DNA from: Deltaproteobacteria bacterium
Lineage (GTDB): Bacteria; Desulfobacterota; Dissulfuribacteria; Dissulfuribacterales; UBA3076
Length of the DNA: 13,666 nt
Assembly: GCA_021159445.1 (NCBI GenBank)
Contig: JAGGRV010000488.1
Span: forward strand, 1 to 13,666
Direction of reading: 5' to 3'
The notes beneath the pieces are model-generated. The model ran no database searches and was not told the DNA's origin. It saw only the letters and a list, made by a program, of their open reading frames with translations. The translations under genes were made by a program, and so were the position numbers. Positions within the stretch are counted from its first letter, which is position 1; the number at the start of each line of letters is the position of its first letter. This document shows positions 1-6,577 of the stretch, in pieces.

Positions 1-77
1 TAAATGGGCCTTAAGGGGTTATGAAACTATTACTACACTAAAGAATCTAAAAAAAATTATAAAATCGGTAGGTTAAC

Positions 78-96
78 TGTAGCCTCTTAGGCTACA
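78..96. repeat. Perfect 8-bp inverted repeat at the truncated end of the IS
   Basis: TGTAGCCT (78-85) and AGGCTACA (89-96) are perfectly complementary around a 3-nt loop. The loop and right arm contain the stop codon of the transposase remnant. It lies within about 15 bp of the point where the transposase stops resembling its family, so it may mark a breakpoint or the edge of whatever lies to the left. No T-run follows, so it is not an obvious terminator. Confidence 0.6.
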
Positions 97-836
97 TAGA
101 AGATTTGGGGTTTATGCTCGTAGCCCCATTCCTGCAGGCGGTTGTAGATATCATATTCGTCTGTATACACCATGGTTCCAGACGCAATCGTCGCTTGAAT
201 CAGAGGAAAAATTGTCTGCTGTTTGACATTCTCCAGCATCTGGATCACAACCTCTCCACCACGCTGAATCATCCCAAATATCGGTGGTTTTTCTTTTGCT
301 AGAGTACCACGTCCACGTGCCCCTTTCAAACGGTTACGTCGCCCTTTGCGTCCTTTCTTTTTCACCGCATCAGGATGTCCTTTATGTCCGGCAACCACAT
401 AGACCTCATCGCATTCGACATTACCATTGAGCCCTACCTCCGGCTTGAGAGTGATGACCCCGTCGCGGAACTGGCGGGCCATTCTATGAACATCATCAAC
501 ATGCACATCTAACTCTTGGGCAATTTGCTGATTAGAAAGATTAAGCCCCATGAAATAGAGGCACAGTATCCAGATTTGTAACGGTCGATGATGTCCCTCA
601 AATATCGTCCCTGTCAGGTCATCGAAGTATTGACTACACTTTTTACAATAATACTGTTGGCGCTCTGATTGTGTCTCATCTCGGCCATTTTTGACTATCA
701 TATCCGAACTACAGTGCGGGCAATGAACATTATCCGGCCAGCGCAGTTCGCGAACCCATTGAAAGCACTTGGCGTTGTCTATAATGGCCGTTATATTCAG
801 AAGGCTTTGGATTTTGTTCTGAATCTTCATCATCAT
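87..836 (-). pseudogene. IS1595-family (ISXO2-like) transposase, C-terminally truncated
   Basis: This is the N-terminal and central part of an IS1595-type DDE transposase. Numbering from the ATG at 836, a zinc ribbon is formed by C39/C42 (CPHC) and C64/C67 (CKKC). It is followed by the helical LTGTIFEG segment, the first catalytic Asp in ECDE (D143), a basic linker rich in K, R and G, and the second Asp in YTDEYDIY (D226). After GYEHK the reading frame runs into PQIFYVA and a stop. The segment normally following (NHS/GEY, then the third acidic residue and the W-rich C-terminus) is absent in all three minus frames of bases 1-110. The protein should therefore be inactive. ATGs at 836, 833 and 830 follow AGGAG (839-843); the ATG at 830 has the best spacing (8 nt). 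The frame is open upstream to 917, but that part does not resemble the family. Confidence 0.8.
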
Positions 837-840
837 TTCT

Positions 841-860
841 CCTGGGTAGTATTTCCCAGG
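841..860. promoter_or_regulatory. Hairpin overlapping the transposase ribosome binding site
   Basis: CCTGGG (841-846) and CCCAGG (855-860) form a 6-bp stem with an 8-nt loop. In the transposase mRNA (minus strand) the 3' arm includes the AGG of the Shine-Dalgarno AGGAG at 839-843, so folding would hide the ribosome site. This layout is known from some insertion sequences as protection against read-through transcription. The role here is inferred. Confidence 0.35.
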
Positions 861-967
861 AAACAATACAGATGATGCCTTCAGATGTCTATAGTGAAGG
901 ACAATTTTCCTTTTCAAAGATCAGTCTGGAATCCCTTAAGAGCCTAACAAATTATAGTTTGGAAATA

Positions 968-1891
968 ATGTACAGCATTGATAAAATCAATGATTTGTTG
1001 AAGCTCCCATTGTCTGAGCTGATGACCTTGGCCCGGGATGCAAAGCTGAGGGAGAGGGGTGACAGCTTTTCTCTGTGCACCATAATGAATGTAAAGTCAG
1101 GAAGATGTACTGAGGACTGCGCATTTTGTGCCCAGTCCTCCAGATACAGAACAGAGAGTCCTGTTTTCGCCCTCAAATCGACTGATGAAATTCTGGAAGC
1201 GGCAGCAAAAGCCAAGGATGCAGGTGCTGCCAGATTCAGCCTTGTGACCAGCGGCCTGGGTCTTTCCAGGTCTGAAGTGGATGAGTTGGCAGTAGGAATA
1301 GAGCAAATAAGGACCGGTGTGGGAATAAGTGTATGCGCATCTTTTGGCATTTTGGATTCTGAGGCGCTTGAAACTCTGAAGTCGGCCGGTCTTAGCCGTT
1401 ATCACCACAATATTGAGACTTCAGAGGCATTCTTTCCAAAAGTAATTACCACCCATAGCTTTAAAGAGCGTATCTCCACTATCCATACAGCAAAGGATGT
1501 GGGACTTGAGGTCTGCTCAGGCGGGATTATAGGCCTTGGGGAGTCTGCTGAGGACAGGGTTTCAATGGCCCTCACCCTGGCCGGCCTTGGGGTGGATTCT
1601 GTCCCGATAAATATTCTGGTCCCGATTCCAGGCACCCCTCTGGCTTCACAGGCCCCGCTGTCAGTGGAGGAGATACTGCTGACTATAGCGATATTTAGAT
1701 TGATTTTTCCTAAAAAAGCCATACGTATTGCAGGGGGGAGAGAATCAGCATTAAAGGATTTACAGGGCCTTGCTTTTTGGGCAGGGGCGGATGCAATGCT
1801 GATAGGCGGATATCTCACAGTAGCCGGCCGACCTATTGAAGTTGATCTCAGGTTGGTCAGAGAGGTAAAAAGGCTGTGGCAAAGGGGCTAG
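968..1891 (+). CDS. bioB: Biotin synthase (radical SAM)
   Basis: Biotin synthase inserts sulfur into dethiobiotin, the last step of biotin synthesis. From the ATG at 968 (preceded by GGAAATA) the product is 307 aa. The radical-SAM cluster motif CTEDCAFC has C47, C51 and C54; the YHHNIETS segment, C123 (VCASFG), C183 (VCSGG) and R253 (IRIAGGRE) match conserved BioB positions. The position equivalent to E. coli Cys97 is a serine (S91 in RFSLVTSG), and an extra cysteine (C37, SLCTIMN) sits ten residues before the cluster motif. This pattern resembles BioB of obligate anaerobes, some of which are reported to use a different auxiliary cluster. The frame is open back to 872, but the leading 32 residues do not look like BioB. 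No other biotin gene is nearby, and a broken IS stands directly upstream, so its promoter may lie at or within the IS end. Confidence 0.93.
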   Translation: MYSIDKINDLLKLPLSELMTLARDAKLRERGDSFSLCTIMNVKSGRCTEDCAFCAQSSRYRTESPVFALKSTDEILEAAAKAKDAGAARFSLVTSGLGLSRSEVDELAVGIEQIRTGVGISVCASFGILDSEALETLKSAGLSRYHHNIETSEAFFPKVITTHSFKERISTIHTAKDVGLEVCSGGIIGLGESAEDRVSMALTLAGLGVDSVPINILVPIPGTPLASQAPLSVEEILLTIAIFRLIFPKKAIRIAGGRESALKDLQGLAFWAGADAMLIGGYLTVAGRPIEVDLRLVREVKRLWQRG

Positions 1892-1924
1892 CCTGGCAGA
1901 GTGGTTATAGAATGAAGAAAAACT

Positions 1925-2353
1925 TTAATACACCCACTTGCCGTGGGTGAAACGGAAGATCTCGGTAACACGGATCTTTTTAGTCAACATGCCCGGACTC
2001 TGAATGGTCTTCTGTCGGGTTTCACCTTTTTTTAAAAAATGTTTTTCAGAGTAATGTAGGACTCCAACAAAGGGTGTTTCAGGGGATCCGGTCTCTTTGA
2101 CGGAAAACTTACACTCTGGCCCATAACACACATATCTACCAACAAAGCCTTGATCACGTGGCATAACATCAATGCCCAGAATGTTCATTTTGCCTATCCT
2201 GTCTAATCTGGACATCCAGACATTGACGAACTGCTCAAAACTTTTTTGAGCCGCTGAGCTCCCTGGATCCGCTACGGCGGTACAAGGCCCTGACAGAGTC
2301 AGGGCCAATACCACCGAGAGCAAAACAAGGCAAACTGGATGTTGATTTCGCAT
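1925..2353 (-). CDS. Small secreted protein of unknown function
   Basis: A 142-aa protein I do not recognise. Residues 5-22 form a hydrophobic signal segment, and TAVADP gives a plausible signal peptidase I site after A28, so the mature protein of about 114 aa should be periplasmic or exported. C76 and C81 (VCYGPEC) could form a disulfide. The C-terminus is basic and aromatic (FRFTHGKWVY). It starts 12 nt after the OmpA-family lipoprotein gene and is probably cotranscribed with it. The upstream sequence shows only a weak ribosome site, which is compatible with translational coupling. It converges on bioB with a 33-bp gap and no visible terminator. Confidence 0.65.
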   Translation of the reverse strand: MRNQHPVCLVLLSVVLALTLSGPCTAVADPGSSAAQKSFEQFVNVWMSRLDRIGKMNILGIDVMPRDQGFVGRYVCYGPECKFSVKETGSPETPFVGVLHYSEKHFLKKGETRQKTIQSPGMLTKKIRVTEIFRFTHGKWVY

Positions 2354-2365
2354 GGATATAAACGC

Positions 2366-3079
2366 CTAGTCCAGTATCTTGAACACCACACGCCGGTTCA
2401 TACGTCGTCCTTCCAGCGTATGATTGTCAGCTATTGGGTCGGCCTCACCGTAACCTATAGGCTCCAAAATGTTTTGAGAGATTCCCTTCTCGACCAGATA
2501 ATTACATACAGAGGCTGCTCTGCGCTCTGACAAGCCTTGGTTATATTTCTCCGTCCCTATCCAACAGGTATGCCCCTCAATAACTACTTTTATATCGGCA
2601 TTTTCTTTTAATATCTTAACTGCTTCATCAAGAACCGGCACAAATTCAGGCTTGATGTCCGACTTGTCAAAGTCGAAATTGATTCCACGTAGAACTATCT
2701 TCTTTCGAACCGCGACCACGACAACTTCTTTTTCAACCTCTTCTACAACATCTGGCTCGGGTTCCGGCTCAGGTACTGGCTCTGGCTCTGGTATAGGTTC
2801 TACCACCGGCTCCTCTGGCGGAACCACAACATCCTCCTTAGCCAATATCGCGCCGATTGTTCCGCCCACAAGTCCGCAGGCAATGGCCCCTGTTAATGCT
2901 GCTCTGTCAGGGTTGCTGTCATTCTGGTGTCCTACGTAAGCTGCGGTTCCGCCGCAAACTGCAGCCCCTACGGCGGCTCCCGTCATGAATCCTTTCTGGC
3001 GGGCCGTCATGTTTGCGCACCCGGAAACGAGAGACACCGCACACAATAAAATCAGGCCAATTCGTAAGAACTTTAACAT
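2366..3079 (-). CDS. OmpA-family outer-membrane lipoprotein with glycine zipper
   Basis: A 237-aa lipoprotein expected to link the outer membrane to peptidoglycan. Residues 1-20 are a signal peptide ending in LVSGC, giving a lipidated C21. A glycine-zipper segment (about 30-80) has GAAVGAAVCGG and GLVGGTIGAI. A Pro/Glu-rich linker (about 86-118) is encoded by near-hexameric DNA repeats. The OmpA C-terminal domain (about 128-237) has NFDFDKSDI, LSERRAASV and EGRRMNRRV. The Asp that binds diaminopimelate in OmpA-type domains (the D of GHTD, Asp271 in A. baumannii OmpA) is C172 here (GHTCWIG), while the partner Arg is kept in LSERRA. C172 and C192 (SVCNYL) could pair. A strong GGGAGGAGG ribosome site precedes the ATG. 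This is a Pal/OmpA relative, but nothing here shows it is the Tol-Pal Pal protein. Confidence 0.85.
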   Translation of the reverse strand: MLKFLRIGLILLCAVSLVSGCANMTARQKGFMTGAAVGAAVCGGTAAYVGHQNDSNPDRAALTGAIACGLVGGTIGAILAKEDVVVPPEEPVVEPIPEPEPVPEPEPEPDVVEEVEKEVVVVAVRKKIVLRGINFDFDKSDIKPEFVPVLDEAVKILKENADIKVVIEGHTCWIGTEKYNQGLSERRAASVCNYLVEKGISQNILEPIGYGEADPIADNHTLEGRRMNRRVVFKILD

Positions 3080-3126
3080 AACGCCTCCTCCCTTAGTTAA
3101 TGTTTCAGCCTTTCATGGTTCGTTGT

Positions 3127-3140
3127 GCCCGCATGCGGGC
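3127..3140. repeat. 14-bp perfect palindrome in the lipoprotein 5' UTR
   Basis: GCCCGCATGCGGGC is its own reverse complement. It lies between the predicted promoter and the start codon of the OmpA-family gene, so it could be an operator or an RNA stem in the leader. No T-run follows. Confidence 0.4.
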
Positions 3141-3178
3141 CTGGGGGTTGGGTGATGAAAAAAAGGATTTAGTTCTAA

Positions 3179-3206
3179 ATTAGATACAGTAAACATCATA
3201 TGTCAA
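3179..3206 (-). promoter_or_regulatory. Sigma70-like promoter of the lipoprotein operon
   Basis: On the minus strand TTGACA (3201-3206, perfect -35) is followed after 16 nt by TCTAAT (3179-3184, 5 of 6 to TATAAT). It lies about 100 bp upstream of the OmpA-family start in an AT-rich gap with no other gene, and is the best-matching promoter I see in the window. Confidence 0.5.
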
Positions 3207-3261
3207 TATATCATTTGGTACCTTAGTTGTAAATTCACAATTCCTAAATTTCATCAAAAGA

Positions 3262-4065
3262 CTATATCTCACAGGATGTCACCATATTGCAGAGTAACTC
3301 CCTGTAGTTTATGCCTGCCTCCTTGAACCCTTGAGTACCGAAATTCATATTCGCCTCGAGGATAAGAACTTTTCCATGATGCTCACACATATCAAGCCCC
3401 ACAAAATCGAAACTGCACCGGATAGCAACATCCAGTGCCAGGTTCAGGATATCTTCAGGGACAGGATCAAATATAATCCTTCCTCCCTTGGCCACATTGG
3501 TGCGGAATTCCCCCGGAGCTGATTCCTTCCAATAGGCATGGACAATTCGTTTGCCCAGAATTACCACCCGAAGGTCTCTTTCCATAGATATGTATTGTTG
3601 AATATAGGCTATCCTGGTCTTACTGAGATATGCCTCCAGATCACTCTCGTTCTTGATCAGAAAAACCCCCTCTCCCTTTGAGGATCCAATAGGCATCTTC
3701 CCCACACAAGGAAAGTCAAAATAGTCGAGGATTTTCATCTTCTGTCTTATGCCGTAAAACAGGCGGGTCTCAGGTGTGGGGACGTCCAGGAGATTAAAAA
3801 GAAGCGTCTGCTTTATCTTATTACCCAAATGCCGATAGCATTGTACACTGGGAAAGGTCTTTTTCCCCATTGCATCCAGGGCATCTGCAAAAAATATGGT
3901 AGGGAAATAGACCTTGGAGGCATTCTGGATCAGGGCCCTCTCCTCTGATGAATAATCTGCCAGGTTGGTCCTCACTCCGATAGAAAGCACTAATGGGCAG
4001 CGTCTTAGCTGGTAACCCATGGCAATCCGCAAAGCTTGGTCGTTCTGAGTAATTTCTTCCGGCAT
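3262..4065 (-). CDS. RimK-like ATP-grasp ligase
   Basis: A 267-aa ATP-grasp enzyme. Family members join a carboxylate to an amine or thiol through an acylphosphate; the substrates here are unknown. Visible family features are the N-terminal Rossmann-like part (about 24-75), K84 (NKIKQTL), K123 (VGK), the glycine loop GSSKGEGV (127-134), the hinge QQY (156-158), RDLRVVILGKR and REFRTN-type residues (EFRTN, 186-190), and the metal-binding end with D225 (GLDM) and LEANMNFG (236-243). This end is close to RimK, whose usual ending is EVNSSPG. It follows murJ by 36 nt and is last in the operon, so an envelope or peptide-tailoring role is a guess from context. The ATG at 4065 has only GGGG 8 nt upstream as a ribosome site; an ATG at 4020 is an alternative. 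No terminator is seen after it. Confidence 0.75.
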   Translation of the reverse strand: MPEEITQNDQALRIAMGYQLRRCPLVLSIGVRTNLADYSSEERALIQNASKVYFPTIFFADALDAMGKKTFPSVQCYRHLGNKIKQTLLFNLLDVPTPETRLFYGIRQKMKILDYFDFPCVGKMPIGSSKGEGVFLIKNESDLEAYLSKTRIAYIQQYISMERDLRVVILGKRIVHAYWKESAPGEFRTNVAKGGRIIFDPVPEDILNLALDVAIRCSFDFVGLDMCEHHGKVLILEANMNFGTQGFKEAGINYRELLCNMVTSCEI

Positions 4066-4075
4066 CTTCGTAACC

Positions 4076-4110
4076 CCAAATCAACAATCATCAATCATAA
4101 ATCATAAATC
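4076..4110. repeat. Five tandem 7-bp units at the murJ/ATP-grasp junction
   Basis: Read on the minus strand there are five consecutive heptamers of the form GATTNNN: GATTTAT, GATTTAT, GATTGAT, GATTGTT, GATTTGG. The first two cover the last codons and stop of murJ. They fill the gap up to the ribosome-site region of the ATP-grasp gene. Confidence 0.7.
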
Positions 4111-5703
4111 CCGAATTCGTTTTATAACTTTATTGATGATCTCAGTAAATTCAGTCAGTTTCAAGACATAAGCCAATATCCCGTATGAAACAATGCCCAA
4201 TGACATTGATGCAAATACCTTGACAGTTGAAAGCCAGATCCCAGGGCTGCCTGTAATGCGAATCTGGACCCACCACACCAACAGGCCCATTATGCCCGAG
4301 GCCAGGAAAATTTTTACCAGGGACATGAAAAGCCTGCCTGCAGGATATCCGTCTATTTTTCTGTAAAGCACTGTGGCCAGGAGCATGAAGTTGAGTATCA
4401 TGGTGACCGACGTGGAAAGCGCTATGGCCCTGTGCTGCAATTTGTCCAATGTGGCAAGTATGATGCATATATTAACCGCTACTGCTAAAAAGCTTCCTAT
4501 TACCGGCCATCGGGTGTCATTAAGGGCATAGAATACCGGCACCACTATCTTCACTGCTGCATAGGCCAGAAGGCCGATGGAATAAAACCTCAAGGCCTGG
4601 GCTGTCATGAAAGTGTCTGATTGGGAAAAGCGGCCGTGTTCGAAAATGAGCCCTACTATGGGTTCTGCCAGGACCCACAGCCCAACGGCAGCCGGAATCG
4701 TAAGGGCAAAGGCCAGGGTAAGAGACGAAACCAGCGTATCACCCAGTACTTTGTGGTCTCCCTTGGTTGCCAGCCTTGCCACGACAGGGAGTGTTGCTAT
4801 GGAAATAGCCACACCAAAGAGCCCAATCGGGAACTGTACGAGCCGGAATGCGTAATTCAGCCAGGCAACACTCCCTTCTGCGCAGCGAGAGGCGAAGTTT
4901 GTATTTATAAAGATGTTAATCTGGGTTGCTGAAAGACCTATTATGGCAGGCACTATCAACCGGCCTATGCGTTGTAGCCCATGGTCCGCCAGATCCATCA
5001 CTGGCTTTATTCTGAACCCCTGGCGCAGAATAATAGGCACTTGTATTCCCATTTGGGACAGGCCGCCCAACAGGGTCCCCACAGCCATACCCATTATGGC
5101 TGGTTGTCCCCACAATGGAAACAGCAGGGCAAGTCCTACGCCGACAACTATTGATGTCATGTTGAAGCAACTGGATGCAAGGGAGGGGATAAAGAAATAA
5201 CCTTTTGTGTTCAATATCCCCATAAGGACGGATGAAAGGGAAACCAGGAGCAAGAAGGGAAACATTATGATTGTCAGCCGCTGGGTAAGTTCCACCTTAC
5301 CGGCGACTTTGGCAAAATCCGGGGCGAGTAGCATTACCAGTTCATTTGAAAAGATCATGCCGAGAATAACGGTCAGGGAAATCACTACAGTGAGTACTGC
5401 CAAGACGTTGTTTACAAGGCGCCAGGTCTCTTCTTTTGAACGTTTTTGATCGTATTCGGTAAAGACTGTAATAAATGCTGCACTGAGGGCACCCTCTGCA
5501 AAAAGGTCCCTTAAAAGATTGGGTATCCGGAAGGCTACAACAAAGGCGTCCATTGCAGTACCTGCACCAAAAAGGCCTGCAAGCACCTGCTCCCTCACAA
5601 GGCCCAATATGCGGGAAAAGAATACTGCAACACTCACCGATCCTGCCGACCGGGCAAGATGGGCGGCCTTGCCATCATGGTTGGACGTGTGTTGCGTGCT
5701 CAA
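4102..5703 (-). CDS. murJ: Lipid II flippase MurJ (MviN)
   Basis: MurJ moves lipid II across the inner membrane during peptidoglycan synthesis. The 533-aa product has the family length and about 14 hydrophobic segments. The N-terminal ARSAGSVSVAVFFSRILGLVRE and FRIPNLLRDLFAEGALSAAF stretches are typical, with arginines at the positions equivalent to E. coli R18, R24 and R52. Later GLSATQINIFINTNFAS and the HGRFSQSDT loop also fit. The start must be TTG at 5703: the frame has a stop codon 15 nt upstream of it, no ATG or GTG lies in between, and a downstream start would remove the conserved first helix. TTG begins 10 nt after the DUF89 stop with no good ribosome site, suggesting translational coupling. 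Its last codons run into the heptamer array at 4076-4110. Confidence 0.95.
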   Translation of the reverse strand: MSTQHTSNHDGKAAHLARSAGSVSVAVFFSRILGLVREQVLAGLFGAGTAMDAFVVAFRIPNLLRDLFAEGALSAAFITVFTEYDQKRSKEETWRLVNNVLAVLTVVISLTVILGMIFSNELVMLLAPDFAKVAGKVELTQRLTIIMFPFLLLVSLSSVLMGILNTKGYFFIPSLASSCFNMTSIVVGVGLALLFPLWGQPAIMGMAVGTLLGGLSQMGIQVPIILRQGFRIKPVMDLADHGLQRIGRLIVPAIIGLSATQINIFINTNFASRCAEGSVAWLNYAFRLVQFPIGLFGVAISIATLPVVARLATKGDHKVLGDTLVSSLTLAFALTIPAAVGLWVLAEPIVGLIFEHGRFSQSDTFMTAQALRFYSIGLLAYAAVKIVVPVFYALNDTRWPVIGSFLAVAVNICIILATLDKLQHRAIALSTSVTMILNFMLLATVLYRKIDGYPAGRLFMSLVKIFLASGIMGLLVWWVQIRITGSPGIWLSTVKVFASMSLGIVSYGILAYVLKLTEFTEIINKVIKRIRDL

Positions 5704-5713
5704 GATTGCTTGG

Positions 5714-6562
5714 TTAGTTCAGGTGGCCGGAAGCAAGGACCAGATCGCCTTTTATTACTCCAAGGTGCCTTGCCACCACATCACATTTGGCCTTCAGGAA
5801 GAAAAAGATAGGGGCGTCTGAGTCTGACAGGGTCTCGTAATTCCCCTGACCTTTACTGATAATGACAGGGGCTTTTCTAAACAGCTCACGGAATTCCGGA
5901 GTACACTGGTCCAAAACAGTACCAGGGGCAGCACAGCCGGATGAAATGATGGTTGCTGTTTTGTCAAGGCCTGCTGCCAGGGCGTCTTCTCTGGTAGCAT
6001 CGTTAATTATCGGTTTTTCCCTGACCACATAAGTGACAGTATGTGCCATGGTCTCTATCAGTAGGCGGTCAAAGACCGTCTCCCCTGTGTTGTCACCCAG
6101 ATATAGAATCCAGTCCGCCCGAGCTACTGCCTTTTTAAATTTCTCTTCATCCCATCGGCCAAAAGACTGGTCCATTATTTTTTGAATTTCTGACTCCAGA
6201 TCATAACTTGATGATATCCCGAAATCAATGACATTTCCTGTTATGGCAAAACGTATAGCAAGTCCCAAAGGGTCTTCAGACTCCGAAATCTCCTTTTTCA
6301 ACTGAGGATACAGGGCAAGCGCCTTCTCAGTCCCTTGCTTTTTTACTGTTTTAAAAGGGTCTGTTTTGCCTGTATAGCTGTTTATTAGATCATATACCAT
6401 TACTGCTGTCTTGGGTGGCGGATCATCCAGCTTAATATTTTTGATTTCCCCCCCCAGATCTATCAGCAATCTCAGGATTTTCTCGTCGGAAAGACCCACC
6501 AGGCGCCCGGTTCTCAAGGCCTGGATCATAAAACAGGGGATGCAGTCCAAAAATGTGCGCAT
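5714..6562 (-). CDS. DUF89/ARMT1-like metal-dependent phosphatase family protein
   Basis: A 282-aa member of the DUF89 family, in which characterised proteins are metal-dependent phosphatases acting on damaged or reactive phosphometabolites. The N-terminus carries C7-x2-C10 (DCIPCF), typical of the prokaryotic subgroup. Family motifs follow: AITGNVIDFG (106-115), the metal-binding LGDNTGE (155-161, D157/N158), REKPIINDAT (181-190), SSGCAAPGT, SKGQGNYE (236-243) and FFLKAKC (254-260). The substrate cannot be read from the sequence. The ATG at 6562 has an AAAGGA ribosome site and starts 15 nt after the cysteine synthase-CysRS stop; murJ follows by 10 nt, so it is in the middle of the operon. 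Confidence 0.85.
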   Translation of the reverse strand: MRTFLDCIPCFMIQALRTGRLVGLSDEKILRLLIDLGGEIKNIKLDDPPPKTAVMVYDLINSYTGKTDPFKTVKKQGTEKALALYPQLKKEISESEDPLGLAIRFAITGNVIDFGISSSYDLESEIQKIMDQSFGRWDEEKFKKAVARADWILYLGDNTGETVFDRLLIETMAHTVTYVVREKPIINDATREDALAAGLDKTATIISSGCAAPGTVLDQCTPEFRELFRKAPVIISKGQGNYETLSDSDAPIFFFLKAKCDVVARHLGVIKGDLVLASGHLN

Positions 6563-6577
6563 AATTTTTCCTTTACC

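Noticed and set aside
872..967. 32-residue N-terminal extension of BioB
   Set aside because: It has no BioB resemblance and overlaps the IS end; the ATG at 968 has a ribosome site and gives a normal N-terminus.
1889..1912. tRNA-like start (GCCTGGCAGAGTGGTTATAG) after bioB
   Set aside because: It resembles the 5' part of a tRNA-Ser/Leu, but no anticodon arm, TPsiC loop or acceptor partner follows before the next gene end.
3207..3261. Terminator after the ATP-grasp gene
   Set aside because: Only a 4-bp stem (TTGT/ACAA) is visible, with no GC-rich stem or T-run.
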